A DNA stretch of 41,115 bases from JBKHHU01 sp046539045 (GCA_046539045.1 JBKHHU010000006.1:1-41115), one strand, 5' to 3'; counted from the first letter of the stretch, positions 8,632 through 16,885 are shown. The notes: generated by a model not told the origin, from the letters alone. A program made the numbers and translations.

Positions 8632-9942
8632 CTATTGTTCACGCTTCTTTTGCGGAGGCCTTTCCCGCCAATCGTCCAGTTCGAACAATTCATTCAGCGC
8701 GGCGATGTGGGCCCGCACCGTATCGCTCCCAGCCGCCTCGCGCAGGTTCACCGCCGCCGGATGCAGAATCCGCCGGATCGTCCTGTGCAGCGCCCGTCGC
8801 AGGATCCGTGCATCTTCCTCGACGTCTTCATGGGTGGACAGCTTCCGCAGCGCCTCGTCCAGTTGTTCATCGGCCACCGACTGCATCCGCCGATAGAGCG
8901 CTCGAATGGTCGGCGTCACGCCGCGGATGTTCATCTGCTCGGTGAGCTTCTTCACGTGCAGGCGGATCAACTCTTCGGCAAGCGGCTGTTGATCGGACCG
9001 GGCTTTCAGCGTCTTGCGGACGGTGCGCTGCAGGTCGTCAATGTTGATGAGCGTCACTCCGGGCAGATCGCCCGCCCCGGGCTCTACGTCCCGCGGAAGG
9101 GCGATGTCGATGATCAGCAACGGGCGGTGGCGGCGGGTTTTCATCGCCTCGGCCACCGCGCGGGCGGAAAGAACCGGCTGGGCCGAAGCGGTGCAGGTGA
9201 TGACGGCATCGGCATGGGGCAGATGCATCTGCAGCGCCGCGAGCCTTCCGGGCGTGCCGCTGCATCTGTCCGCCAGCTGCCGAGCCTTGCCCGGAGTACG
9301 GTTCAGCACGATCAGTTCGCGGGGCCCGAGTTCCGCCAGCTGCTGAAGCATCAGGTCGGTCATCTTCCCTGCCCCGACACTCAACACGGTCCTGCCGTTC
9401 AGCGAGCCGAGGGAATCGGCCATCGCGTCAATGGCGACAGACGCGACCGAGACCTTACCTTCCGAGACGGCTGTCTCGGTGCGGACACGCTTGGCTACGT
9501 GGAGAGCGGTCTGGAACAGTTCGTGCAGCCCCGGGCCGGTGACGCCCACCTGGTCGGCCACCGCGTAGGCGTTTTTCACCTGGGCGACAATCTGGTCCTC
9601 ACCGGGCACGAGGCTTTCCAGGCCCGCCGCCACCGAGAACAGGTGGGCGGCTGCGTCGGCATCCACTCGCGTCTTGAGAACTTCTTCAGTGTCGGCTGCG
9701 GGAAGGTGTGCCCGACGTGTAAGCCACTGACGCAACTGCTGTTCTCTCGGGTGCCCGTGCACGGGCCTGGCGGTGTAGACCTCCGTCCGATTGCAGGTGG
9801 ACAGCACGCAGAACTCCGCAGCCGCCCATGTACGGCGCAGCTCCGTCAGTACGTCGGGCAGCTCGGCTGGGTCGATGTAGAGCTTCTCCCGCAACTCAAG
9901 CCCGGCGGTCTTGTGACTTGTTCCCACGCAAACAATTCTCAT
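8632..9942 (-). CDS. hemA: glutamyl-tRNA reductase
   Basis: This 436-residue protein reduces glutamyl-tRNA to glutamate-1-semialdehyde, the first committed step of C5-pathway tetrapyrrole synthesis, in the cytoplasm. The N-terminal catalytic domain has SHKTA (residues 9-13) and the nucleophile Cys50 in STCNRTE. The GEDQIVAQVK segment (about 114-123) matches the conserved GEtQI motif. The NADPH-binding motif VGAGKM is at 189-194, and a helical dimerisation domain forms the C-terminus. Length is typical of the family. Its ATG lies one base after the stop of the precorrin-2 dehydrogenase gene, so translation is probably coupled. The other hem genes are not in the window. Confidence 0.97.
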   Translation of the reverse strand: MRIVCVGTSHKTAGLELREKLYIDPAELPDVLTELRRTWAAAEFCVLSTCNRTEVYTARPVHGHPREQQLRQWLTRRAHLPAADTEEVLKTRVDADAAAHLFSVAAGLESLVPGEDQIVAQVKNAYAVADQVGVTGPGLHELFQTALHVAKRVRTETAVSEGKVSVASVAIDAMADSLGSLNGRTVLSVGAGKMTDLMLQQLAELGPRELIVLNRTPGKARQLADRCSGTPGRLAALQMHLPHADAVITCTASAQPVLSARAVAEAMKTRRHRPLLIIDIALPRDVEPGAGDLPGVTLINIDDLQRTVRKTLKARSDQQPLAEELIRLHVKKLTEQMNIRGVTPTIRALYRRMQSVADEQLDEALRKLSTHEDVEEDARILRRALHRTIRRILHPAAVNLREAAGSDTVRAHIAALNELFELDDWRERPPQKKREQ

Positions 9943-9943
9943 G

Positions 9944-10561
9944 TCAGCCCTTCAGAAGCTCCTCGGCCCGTGCCTTCACCGCCTCGGGCCCCGCGGTCAG
10001 GAACAGTCGATAGTTCTCGTCTCTGCTGAGTTGCTTCATCACCGTCATCCGGACTTGCGGGTCGTCTTCCACCTGCTGTATGTGCCGACGCAGCTGCCTC
10101 AACAGCGCCGTGTACTCGCCGATTCGCTCCGGCAGGGCGGCCGCGATCTGCCGCTTGAGTTTACCGGCCAGGCCCGGCGAGGAGCCGGTGGTGCTGACGG
10201 CGATCAGGAGCTCGCCCTCACGATGCGTGGCGGCGAGATAGAAATCGCAATCCGCCGGCTGATCTGCCGCGTTGATCAGGGCGCCCATCTTCCTCGCATC
10301 CGCGGCGATGCGGGCATTAAGTTCGTGATCGTCGGTGCAGGCGAAAACCAGCCACGCGCCCCGCAGGTGCTTCCGCTGGTACTCTTCGGCGATGATCCGC
10401 ACCTCGTCGGGAACGGTTCCTCGCGGCTCGTCCGGGGCGATCAGCGTCACAATGGCTCCGGCATCGAGAAGGCTGTGGAGCTTGCGCAGCCCCACCTTTC
10501 CCCCGCCGACGACCACCGCCGACCGGCCTGTCATTTCCAGCATTGCAGGGAATACGCCCAT
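9944..10561 (-). CDS. precorrin-2 dehydrogenase / sirohydrochlorin ferrochelatase (CysG N-terminal, Met8-like)
   Basis: The 205-residue protein corresponds to the N-terminal half of CysG. Family members oxidise precorrin-2 with NAD+ and can insert Fe2+ to make sirohaem. The start at 10561 is chosen because AAGGAG lies 8 bases upstream; it gives MGVFPAML directly before the Rossmann motif VVGGGKVGLRK (Gly19-Gly20-Gly21-x-x-Gly24). The conserved Asp is seen in INAADQPADCDF, and the family phrase AVSTTGSSPGLAGKLKR follows. No methyltransferase domain is fused. It is the first gene of a two-gene unit with hemA, divergent from the VIT/vWA gene. Sirohaem or alternative haem synthesis are both possible fates of the product. 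Confidence 0.9.
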   Translation of the reverse strand: MGVFPAMLEMTGRSAVVVGGGKVGLRKLHSLLDAGAIVTLIAPDEPRGTVPDEVRIIAEEYQRKHLRGAWLVFACTDDHELNARIAADARKMGALINAADQPADCDFYLAATHREGELLIAVSTTGSSPGLAGKLKRQIAAALPERIGEYTALLRQLRRHIQQVEDDPQVRMTVMKQLSRDENYRLFLTAGPEAVKARAEELLKG

Positions 10562-10696
10562 GTGATTCTCTCCTTCCGCTTCCATGGTACCAGAGGCGGG
10601 CCTCCAGTGCAGCAGTTTGCGCAACAAGGGAACCTTTTCGCTGCCCATGCGTCGGATGCTGTGTAAGCAAGTTCGGGACCATCAAGGAGACCTGCC

Positions 10697-12985
10697 ATGA
10701 AACGTTCAGCACAGACTATCGCAACGGCCCTTGTACTGTGGACGGGTGCCTCACTCGCCCTGGCCGACGGAATGCTCGTGCCGACCAGCGAGGAGATCCG
10801 AGTTCGGGGACACTGGTCGGTCAAGTACCACCGCGTGAAAATGAAAGTCCGCGATCAGATCGCGTCGGTGACGATCGATCAGGAGTTCGTCAACACCGGC
10901 AAGAATGCCATCGAAGTGAAGTACATGTTTCCCGTTCCGCCCAATGCCGCCATCGACGCCATGACGCTGGTGGTCAACGGGCAGGAGTTCACCGGAAAGG
11001 TGCTCGAAGCCGACAAGGCCCGGAAGATCTACGAAGATATCGTCCGAAGCAAGAAAGACCCGGCGCTGCTGGAGTATGTCGGTTTCGGCCTGGTGCAGAC
11101 GCGGGCTTTCCCGCTCGAGCCGGGCAAACCGTGCAAGATCCTCATCCATTACGACCAGAAGTGTCCGAAGGACAACGGCATGGTTGAGTGCTTCTACCCG
11201 CTCAACACCGAGAAATTCTCCGCCCGCAAGATCGACGATGTGTCGGTGACTCTCGATATCAAATCCAAGCACGACATCACCACCGTCTACAGTCCGACCC
11301 ACGATCTGCAGTTCGACAAGAGGGAGCCGCGCCACGTCGTGGCCAAGTACGAGATCAAGAACGCGATTCCCGCGACGGACTTCGTGACCTATTACCGGGC
11401 TGCAGATGAGCATGTCGGGGCGACGCTGATGACCTACCAGCCCTCCGGCGGGGAAGACGGCTACTTTATGATGCTCGCCGGCCCGAACCCGAGAAACGGC
11501 AGGAAAATCGTCCAGCCGAAGGATGTGACGCTCGTGATCGACCATTCCGGATCCATGTCCGGGGACAAGATCGAGCAGGCGAAGAAGGCCCTCAAATGGA
11601 TTCTGAAGAATCTCAATGACCGGGACCGGTTCAACGTCATCAGCTACAACGGTACGGTCGAGCCGTTCTTCGACGAAATGGTCAAGGCGGACAAGAAGAA
11701 CCTGCAGAAGGCGCTGAGCCTTGCCGACGACATCGAAGCGATGGGCGGGACCAACATCGCCCAGGCGCTGGAGAACGCGCTGGCGCATTTCGGCGGGAAA
11801 ACCGAAAGCACCGACGACGAAGCATCCAGACCGGCCTACGTCATCTTCCTGACCGACGGCAGGCCGACGGTGGGAATCACCGATCACGGGAAGATCCTCA
11901 AACACGTCGAGGACCAGAACAAGTCCGAGGCACGTCTGTTCGTGCTGGGTGTCGGCTATGATGTGAACATCTCGCTCCTGGACAAGCTGGCGATGGATAG
12001 CGGTGGAGTGAGCGATTATGTGAAGGAGAAAGAGCCGCTCGAGCAGAAGGTTTCGGGGATGTACGCGAAGGTGAAGAACCCGGTGATGACCGACCTGGCC
12101 GTGAGCGTAGAGGGCGTGAAGCTGACGCAGATGTATCCGCGCGAACTGCCCGATCTGTTCGAGGGTTCGCAGTTGGTGGTGGTGGGGCGGTATCGCACCG
12201 CCGACGTCCGGGATCTTCGCCGACGTCGCAGCACCCTGCTTATCAAGGGCAACTACCTGGGCAAGCCGCGGGCGTTCGAGTACAACGTTCCGTTCTGTGA
12301 ACCGGGGCAGAACCTCCGCGACGGCCACATCGAACGGCTCTGGGCGTTGCGGCGCATCGGTTTCCTGCTCGATGAGGTCCAACTGCACGGGAAGACGGAC
12401 GAGGTGATCGACGAGATCGTCCGCCTGAGCAAACGCTACGGGATCATGACTCCCTACACCGCGTTCCTTGCCGATGAAACCGACCGGCTTGCCGATTCGA
12501 AGCACCTGAATGCAAGGGCAAAACTGACTGCCCGCAAAATGGAACAGGCCCAGACCGGAGGGGCCGGCCAGCAGCATGCCGGCAACAGGCAGATGCTCAA
12601 GAACGCCGATCGCGCTCCGACGGGGGCAGCGGTGGTAAGCGAGGCGACCGATGGTATGGGCGGCCCGGCCCGCCGTAGCAACATGAACATCGGGTACTCT
12701 TCTGTGGCAGACTACGAGGAGGGCAAGCAGAGGCAGACCGACCTCGTGCTGAACATCGGCAACCAGACGCTCTATCGGCGAGGGAAGACCTGGATCACGC
12801 TCGATACGGCTGATCTCGATGAGGAAAAGGACGCCGAAAAGATCGAGGACCTCAACCGCTTCAGCAGCAAGTACTTCGAACTGGTCGGGAAGAACACCGT
12901 GGAGGAGAACCAACTGCTGGCGAATCAGGGTGACGATGAACAGCTGCTCGTCAAGCTCCGGGGACAGGTGTACCGGATCCGCTGA
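10697..12985 (+). CDS. exported VIT and von Willebrand factor A domain protein
   Basis: The protein has 762 residues and an ATG at 10697 behind AAGGAG (10684-10689). The signal peptide ends near LALADG (residue about 24). A VIT domain covers about 35-165, with the typical EQEFVNTGKNAIEVKYMFP-like region. The vWA domain follows at about 278-460: the MIDAS metal site is Asp282-x-Ser284-x-Ser286, with Thr352 (GGTNI) and Asp387 (LTDGRP). A beta-rich segment and a C-terminal region containing the VIT/vWA-typical LSKRYGIMTPYTAFL end the protein. It resembles inter-alpha-trypsin-inhibitor heavy-chain proteins of bacteria, which are cell-envelope or exported adhesion-type proteins. The substrate or partner is unknown. 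Confidence 0.92.
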   Translation: MKRSAQTIATALVLWTGASLALADGMLVPTSEEIRVRGHWSVKYHRVKMKVRDQIASVTIDQEFVNTGKNAIEVKYMFPVPPNAAIDAMTLVVNGQEFTGKVLEADKARKIYEDIVRSKKDPALLEYVGFGLVQTRAFPLEPGKPCKILIHYDQKCPKDNGMVECFYPLNTEKFSARKIDDVSVTLDIKSKHDITTVYSPTHDLQFDKREPRHVVAKYEIKNAIPATDFVTYYRAADEHVGATLMTYQPSGGEDGYFMMLAGPNPRNGRKIVQPKDVTLVIDHSGSMSGDKIEQAKKALKWILKNLNDRDRFNVISYNGTVEPFFDEMVKADKKNLQKALSLADDIEAMGGTNIAQALENALAHFGGKTESTDDEASRPAYVIFLTDGRPTVGITDHGKILKHVEDQNKSEARLFVLGVGYDVNISLLDKLAMDSGGVSDYVKEKEPLEQKVSGMYAKVKNPVMTDLAVSVEGVKLTQMYPRELPDLFEGSQLVVVGRYRTADVRDLRRRRSTLLIKGNYLGKPRAFEYNVPFCEPGQNLRDGHIERLWALRRIGFLLDEVQLHGKTDEVIDEIVRLSKRYGIMTPYTAFLADETDRLADSKHLNARAKLTARKMEQAQTGGAGQQHAGNRQMLKNADRAPTGAAVVSEATDGMGGPARRSNMNIGYSSVADYEEGKQRQTDLVLNIGNQTLYRRGKTWITLDTADLDEEKDAEKIEDLNRFSSKYFELVGKNTVEENQLLANQGDDEQLLVKLRGQVYRIR

Positions 12986-13083
12986 GATTCCGCAATACCG
13001 GCTACAACGGCAGGGCGGGCACCGGGTAGAATCCTGGCGCCCGTCCTCGCTTGCGCAAATCGGTTGATCGCGGTTCGATGCGG

Positions 13084-13111
13084 TTGCATTTCCCGGCCGG
13101 TTTGGTATACT
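13084..13111 (+). promoter_or_regulatory. promoter of tRNA-Val
   Basis: TTGCAT (13084-13089) and TATACT (13106-13111) are 16 bases apart, the same spacing as in the tRNA-Cys promoter. The -10 box lies inside an 11-base motif, GGTATACTCCG, repeated at 14256-14266. Confidence 0.65.
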
Positions 13112-13123
13112 CCGAAACCTGTT

Positions 13124-13197
13124 GGGCGCATAGCTCAGTTGGCTAGAGCGCTTCCCTTACAAGGAAGAAGTCACAGGTTCGAGTCCTGTTGTGCCCA
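13124..13197 (+). tRNA. tRNA-Val (anticodon TAC)
   Basis: The acceptor arm pairs GGGCGCA (13124-13130) with TGTGCCC (13190-13196), with one G-U pair. The anticodon stem CTTCC/GGAAG encloses CTTACAA, placing TAC at the anticodon. The T arm is ACAGG-TTCGAGT-CCTGT. The discriminator is A13197. CCA is not encoded. A strong hairpin starts four bases later. Confidence 0.95.
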
Positions 13198-13200
13198 TTA

Positions 13201-13232
13201 CGCCGGACCGCTCCCGGCAGCGGCGTCCGGCG
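13201..13232 (+). terminator. hairpin directly after tRNA-Val
   Basis: CGCCGGAC (13201-13208) pairs perfectly with GTCCGGCG (13225-13232). It continues as CGCT/AGCG (13209-13212 with 13219-13222), with a two-base bulge and a six-base loop. It may end the tRNA transcript or mark a processing site. No U-run follows. Confidence 0.45.
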
Positions 13233-13371
13233 AGCCGGCCGGGATCGCCCTCGATCGGCTCTCACGCATCCCAGTCGCCGACATGCGATCTTCTTCTTCA
13301 CTTGCTCCTCTGCAGGTCATATGCCGTAACACCTGTTCTGCTTTCGGGTTAAAAATGGGGAGGATGATTTT

Positions 13372-13504
13372 ATGCAAGGCGGTTACATGCAGAACGTATT
13401 GAAACTGGCGGCTGTCGTGGTTGTCCGGGCGCCGGTCTGCTGCGCTTGGGCCGACAAGCTCGAACACGCCGGTTCCCGACCCGGAGGGTCTCCAGGAATA
13501 TCCG
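13372..13504 (+). pseudogene. likely frameshifted 5' part of a small exported protein gene
   Basis: An ATG at 13372 has an excellent Shine-Dalgarno site (GGGGAGG, 13357-13363, 8 bases away). It opens MQGGYMQNVLKLAAVVVV, which looks like the start of a signal peptide. In this frame the following residues lose protein-like character. The frame one base further on is open from 13403 and continues into the plausible protein ending at 13786. Joining the two near 13420 gives LAAVVV followed by LSGR, close to a lipobox LSGC. A one-base indel in the gene, a sequencing error, or programmed frameshifting would all explain this. Confidence 0.45.
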
Positions 13505-13786
13505 ATGGCGTTGGGGACCTATCTGTACCGGATCGAGACGGGCAAGCGGCAGGGCAAACAGCTGCTGGTGAGGCAGTGGGTCCGGATGAATGGCAAACAG
13601 CTGTCTGAGGCAAAGGCCCGCCGGACCGGGACCCGCTGGCGCCTTCGGATCGAGTCAATGTCCGCCCATCCCGAACTCAAGTCCATACAACAGTTCAACG
13701 GGAACGTATCCACGGATGCTTTGCTGGATCTGGACGCGTGGATCGTGACGGCCGAGGAGCATCTCCCCGAGGAGGGCAAACCGTAG
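13505..13786 (+). CDS. small hypothetical protein (possibly the 3' part of a frameshifted gene)
   Basis: If translated on its own from the ATG at 13505 (AGGA about 8 bases upstream) this is a 93-residue basic, mixed alpha/beta protein. The same frame runs back without a stop to 13403 and reads sensibly as Pro/Thr/Ser-rich linker (PTSSNTPVPDPEGLQEYP), which suggests the gene originally began at 13372 in another frame. The sequence GTYLYRIETGKRQGKQLLVRQ looks like a beta-hairpin. No family is recognised. Confidence 0.5.
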   Translation: MALGTYLYRIETGKRQGKQLLVRQWVRMNGKQLSEAKARRTGTRWRLRIESMSAHPELKSIQQFNGNVSTDALLDLDAWIVTAEEHLPEEGKP

Positions 13787-13850
13787 CGGATTGCCTATGC
13801 CCGTCCGCCAACGCTACAATGTAATCGGGCACCTGTGGAGAGGCAGCATC

Positions 13851-14204
13851 ATGCACGCCAGACTGATCGCATTCGGACGGCTCGAGATCAACGGTGACAC
13901 GTATGAAAAAGACGTCATCATCGAAGCCGGCCGGATCCGCAAGCGAAAGAAGAAGCCCTCCAAAAGGTATCGCGACCGGTTCGACCACACGCCGCTGACA
14001 GCAGAAGAGGATTTGCCGCTCGCCGGCGACCGCCTGATCATCGGTACCGGCGCCGACGGGGCGCTGCCGATCATGGACTCGGTGTACAACGCTGCTGCCG
14101 CAAGGGGGATTGACGTGGAGGCCATGCCCACCGCGGATGCCTGCCGACTGCTGGAAGAACTGCCCGACGAGGCGGTCCATGCGGTCCTGCACGTGACCTG
14201 CTGA
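13851..14204 (+). CDS. Mth938-like (DUF498/NDUFAF3-type) domain protein
   Basis: This is a 117-residue single-domain protein. The ATG at 13851 has GGAG at 13837-13840. The family pattern is visible: an N-terminal strand with ING-x-x-Y (residues about 13-17), a lysine-rich segment, then GDRLIIGTGADGALP and a following helix, and a C-terminal region ending in AVHAVLHVTC. Bacterial members are small cytoplasmic proteins of unclear function; the eukaryotic relative NDUFAF3 is a complex I assembly factor. It is preceded by the small hypothetical gene and followed by about 110 bases before an FAD oxidoreductase. Confidence 0.8.
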   Translation: MHARLIAFGRLEINGDTYEKDVIIEAGRIRKRKKKPSKRYRDRFDHTPLTAEEDLPLAGDRLIIGTGADGALPIMDSVYNAAAARGIDVEAMPTADACRLLEELPDEAVHAVLHVTC

Positions 14205-14233
14205 CTCTTCGACCGGTCAACTGACGAGTCTTC

Positions 14234-14263
14234 TTCGCAATTCCACACTCCGCGGGGTATACT
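14234..14263 (+). promoter_or_regulatory. promoter of the FAD oxidoreductase gene
   Basis: TATACT (14258-14263) is the -10 box, and TTCGCA (14234-14239) is a plausible -35 box with an 18-base spacer. The -10 lies within GGTATACTCCG (14256-14266), identical to the tRNA-Val promoter. Confidence 0.5.
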
Positions 14264-14315
14264 CCGCCACTCGTTTATCATTGTCTCAAACTCTGAATGA
14301 CTTGTGGAGCAGAAC

Positions 14316-15599
14316 ATGAAGACGCTGGACGGATATGATGTCGTCGTTGTCGGTGCGGGTCCGGGCGGATTCGGAGCGGCCGTCGCTGCTGCGCGGGACG
14401 GAGCACGCACCCTCTTGATCGAGCGGGAGGGGTTCCTCGGCGGGGCGGCTACCGTCATGCTTGTCAACCCCTACAACCTCAGCCGGACCAAGCAGGGCGA
14501 CGACCAACCGGTCAGGGAGATCAACGCCGGCGTGTACGGCGAGCTTTCGGATCGTCTGCTGGAATCCGGCGCGGGGCGACGATTCCGCGAACCGGACGGT
14601 GGCATCAAGTTTGACGACGAGATGCTGAAGGTCATTCTCGACGACCTGGCCGCCGATGCGGGGGTGGATGTGCTGTACCACGCGGCGCTGTACGATGCCG
14701 AAATCGAGGACGGCAGGGTGACGGCGGTGCTGTCGGCCCACAACGCCGGTCCGTTGCGTGTACCGGCGAAAGTGTTCATCGACGGGACCGGCGACGGACT
14801 GCTGGCTGAGCGGGCCGGGGCGGAAGTCATGGTCGGCAACGAAGAGGGGCAGGTCATGCCCATGACGACCTTCATGGTGATCGGTGGAGCCGATCTCGAC
14901 CGGATTCCGCCTCTGTCGGACATGTACGGCCTGTGCGGCCGCGGCGCGGAAGACACTCCGGCCTTGCAGAACACGAATTTCAGTTTCATGCAGATTTCGC
15001 CGACCGGGCTGGTCTATATCAATGCGATCCGCATCCCGGGCGATCCGCTGGACCCGATGGACCTGTCGCGGGCGGAGACGAAGGGCAGGAAACTGGCAGA
15101 GAATTTCGTAGCGTGGATGAAGGCGAACCTTCCCGGATATGAAAACGCTTACCTGGCGAAGACCCCCTCGCACATTGGCATCCGTGAGACCCGTCGGGTC
15201 GTCGGCGACTATCTGCTGACGGCGGATGACTACCGCAAGCGGGCTTTGTTCGATGACGGGATCGCGTGCTGCGCGTACGGAATCGACATCCACAAGAACC
15301 AGGCCGGCTCGACCAATATCGAGCACTTCGGCCCGGGCGAGTACTATCAGATCCCATACCGGTGCCTGACGCCGAAAGGGCTGCAGAACCTGCTGATCGC
15401 CAGCAGGTGCATCTCCGCCGACGTAGCCGCCCACAGCAGCATCCGGATCATGCCTCCCGTGATGAACATTGGCGAAGCGGCGGGACACGCTGCGGCGATG
15501 GTCTTACCGGAAGGGGATACCCGCAGCGTCGATATTGAGGCCCTTCGCGACCGCATTCGCGAAAGCGGCGGGGTGATCGAGCCGTGGGTCGTGGCGTAG
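14316..15599 (+). CDS. FAD-dependent oxidoreductase (FAD_oxidored / PF12831-type)
   Basis: The protein has 427 residues from the ATG at 14316 (GGAG at 14306-14309); a GTG at 14304 is a less likely start. The N-terminal dinucleotide-binding motif is VVVVGAGPGGFGAAVAAARDG, ending in a Glu (LLIERE) that should bind the FAD ribose. GGAATVMLVNPYN, just after it, is typical of this family. A second FAD-contact segment, VFIDGTGDGLLAERAGAE, and the C-terminal ASRCISADVAAHSSIRIMP with MNIGEAAGHAAA complete the pattern. The family includes exported and cytoplasmic enzymes whose substrates are mostly unknown; no signal peptide is seen here, so it is probably cytoplasmic. Confidence 0.88.
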   Translation: MKTLDGYDVVVVGAGPGGFGAAVAAARDGARTLLIEREGFLGGAATVMLVNPYNLSRTKQGDDQPVREINAGVYGELSDRLLESGAGRRFREPDGGIKFDDEMLKVILDDLAADAGVDVLYHAALYDAEIEDGRVTAVLSAHNAGPLRVPAKVFIDGTGDGLLAERAGAEVMVGNEEGQVMPMTTFMVIGGADLDRIPPLSDMYGLCGRGAEDTPALQNTNFSFMQISPTGLVYINAIRIPGDPLDPMDLSRAETKGRKLAENFVAWMKANLPGYENAYLAKTPSHIGIRETRRVVGDYLLTADDYRKRALFDDGIACCAYGIDIHKNQAGSTNIEHFGPGEYYQIPYRCLTPKGLQNLLIASRCISADVAAHSSIRIMPPVMNIGEAAGHAAAMVLPEGDTRSVDIEALRDRIRESGGVIEPWVVA

Positions 15600-15638
15600 C
15601 GGCCGATCCGACCGAGACCGAACCGAGTGACATGCAAA

Positions 15639-15673
15639 CGGGCCTCTGCATTGCCGGATGATGCAGAGGCCCG
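15639..15673. terminator. bidirectional hairpin between FAD oxidoreductase and sigma genes
   Basis: A perfect 13-bp stem, CGGGCCTCTGCAT (15639-15651) with ATGCAGAGGCCCG (15661-15673), encloses a nine-base loop between two convergent genes. On the minus strand it is followed by TTT only; on the plus strand there is no U-run. The stem strength and position make it a good termination candidate. Confidence 0.65.
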
Positions 15674-15700
15674 GTGCGACGCAATATACTGATGCTGAGA

Positions 15701-16666
15701 TCAGACCGGCAGGTAGTTGCTGTCCAGTGCGGTCTTGAGCTTGACCAACGCGGCCTTCTGGATCTGTCGGACGCGTTCGTTGGTGAGCCCCACGATCTTG
15801 CCGACTTCCTTCAGCGTTTTCCCTTTCTTGCGGTCGGGCTGGCCGATGGCAAACCGTTCCATGACGATCGTACGCTCCACTTCGCTCAGCGAGGCAGCAT
15901 TCTGTCCGAGGATGTCCCTCAGGGCATCGACCGAATCCTCAAGCTGCATTTCGTGCTTCTTCACGTCATAGTCGCTCCGCTCAAGGTCCGGGTCGAACTC
16001 GGTCGGGAAGTGCTGGCGGTACCGGCCGACCTTGGTCGCCTGGCGATTGAAGCTCTTGAGGATGGCCCGGCAGGCGTAGGTACTGAACTTGAACCCGCGG
16101 GCGACGTCGAATTTCTCGACGCTTCGAAGCAGGGCCATGTTGCCTTCGCTGACCAGTTCGGTGAAGTCGACGTTGCTGATCCGGGTTCGTTTGGCCATCG
16201 CAAGCACCAGCGCCATATTCGCCCTGACCAGAGCGGCCCGAGCTTCCATCGCACGATCGTACCAGAGGAGCATTTGCCTGGCTCGCGTGCTGCTGCGACG
16301 CTTCTTCTGTGCCTCGACCAGCTTCGAAAGCCGGTAGCGGGCGTAGTTGTACCGCAGGAAGAGGAATGCCTCCTCTTTCTTCTTGAGCGTGGTCTTGCGG
16401 GCCTTCTTCTTCAGTGGGACGTCTTCAGGCACCTCCGGAAAATGCGTCCACTGGGGGATCTCGAATTCGCTGGCCCCTTCGCCGTACAGATCATCTTCCG
16501 TCTTGGCCTGCCTGAACGATTCATGGTCGACGTAATCGACCTCCTCAGGGATCTGGGCGTAGCGACGGCGCTGGTCGGCAGAGAGGCCCGGCAGGGCAGT
16601 GTCATTGCCGGCAGGGGTGGTACGGCTGGGTTCTTCCTGAGAGGAGTCGTGGGTCGCGGCGTTCAT
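15701..16666 (-). CDS. sigma-70 family RNA polymerase sigma factor
   Basis: The protein has 321 residues. The start at 16666 (MNAATHDS) is chosen because AAAGG lies 8-9 bases upstream, whereas it abuts the ATG at 16675. The N-terminal ~90 residues are acidic and Pro/Gly-containing, unlike region 1.1 of RpoD. Region 1.2/2 follows: ALVRANMALVLAMAKR, FTELVSEGNMALLRSVEKFDVARGFKFSTYACRAILKSF. Region 3 is short. Region 4 has LSEVERTIVMERFAIG and the recognition HTH LKEVGKIVGLTNERVRQIQKAALVKLKTAL. It is the same general class as the factor at 6741 but without its HTH-bearing extension. The region upstream is AT-rich and full of dyads. It lies downstream of the PNPOx-like gene but behind a terminator, so probably has its own promoter. 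Confidence 0.93.
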   Translation of the reverse strand: MNAATHDSSQEEPSRTTPAGNDTALPGLSADQRRRYAQIPEEVDYVDHESFRQAKTEDDLYGEGASEFEIPQWTHFPEVPEDVPLKKKARKTTLKKKEEAFLFLRYNYARYRLSKLVEAQKKRRSSTRARQMLLWYDRAMEARAALVRANMALVLAMAKRTRISNVDFTELVSEGNMALLRSVEKFDVARGFKFSTYACRAILKSFNRQATKVGRYRQHFPTEFDPDLERSDYDVKKHEMQLEDSVDALRDILGQNAASLSEVERTIVMERFAIGQPDRKKGKTLKEVGKIVGLTNERVRQIQKAALVKLKTALDSNYLPV

Positions 16667-16764
16667 TGTTCTCATCCTTTCTTGCTTGTCAGGCGGTTCA
16701 TCTGAAAGCAGGCACTAAAAACGGAAAAGAATACAAGCTTATCGTCTTTAAGCCGCTAAAAGGA

Positions 16765-16799
16765 CCGATCAGGTATACGCCTTCCACAGTTCTGATCGG
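16765..16799. repeat. inverted repeat in the predicted sigma-gene leader
   Basis: CCGATCAG (16765-16772) and CTGATCGG (16792-16799) are perfectly complementary, separated by 19 bases. If the promoter at 16825-16852 is right, the dyad lies in the 5' untranslated RNA of the sigma gene, about 100 bases before its start codon. Confidence 0.55.
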
Positions 16800-16824
16800 A
16801 GCGGCCGGTTCTCGCTTCAGGCTT

Positions 16825-16852
16825 ATAGTACATAACCTCTATTGGTTATCAA
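16825..16852 (-). promoter_or_regulatory. candidate promoter of the second sigma gene, with dyad in the spacer
   Basis: On the minus strand, TTGATA (16852-16847) and TACTAT (16830-16825) are 16 bases apart. The -35 box matches five of six consensus bases; the -10 four of six. A shifted TATAAG would match better but sits 19 bases from the -35. The inverted repeat ATAACC-TCTATT-GGTTAT (16832-16849) occupies the spacer, a typical place for a repressor or activator. Confidence 0.5.
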
Positions 16853-16861
16853 CATTAAAAC

Positions 16862-16885
16862 TGGAAAACTTTGGTGTGTTTTCCA
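16862..16885. repeat. inverted repeat upstream of the sigma promoter
   Basis: TGGAAAAC (16862-16869) and GTTTTCCA (16878-16885) are perfectly complementary around an eight-base centre. It lies immediately upstream of the candidate -35 box (minus strand), where a regulator could bind. Confidence 0.55.

Noticed and set aside
8470..10029. Long plus-strand open frame opposite hemA
   Set aside because: It is a shadow of hemA, whose conserved residues fix the true strand.
10751..12913. A 720-residue minus-strand open frame inside the VIT/vWA gene
   Set aside because: The plus strand has a signal peptide, intact MIDAS and strong Shine-Dalgarno site; the minus frame is a high-GC shadow.
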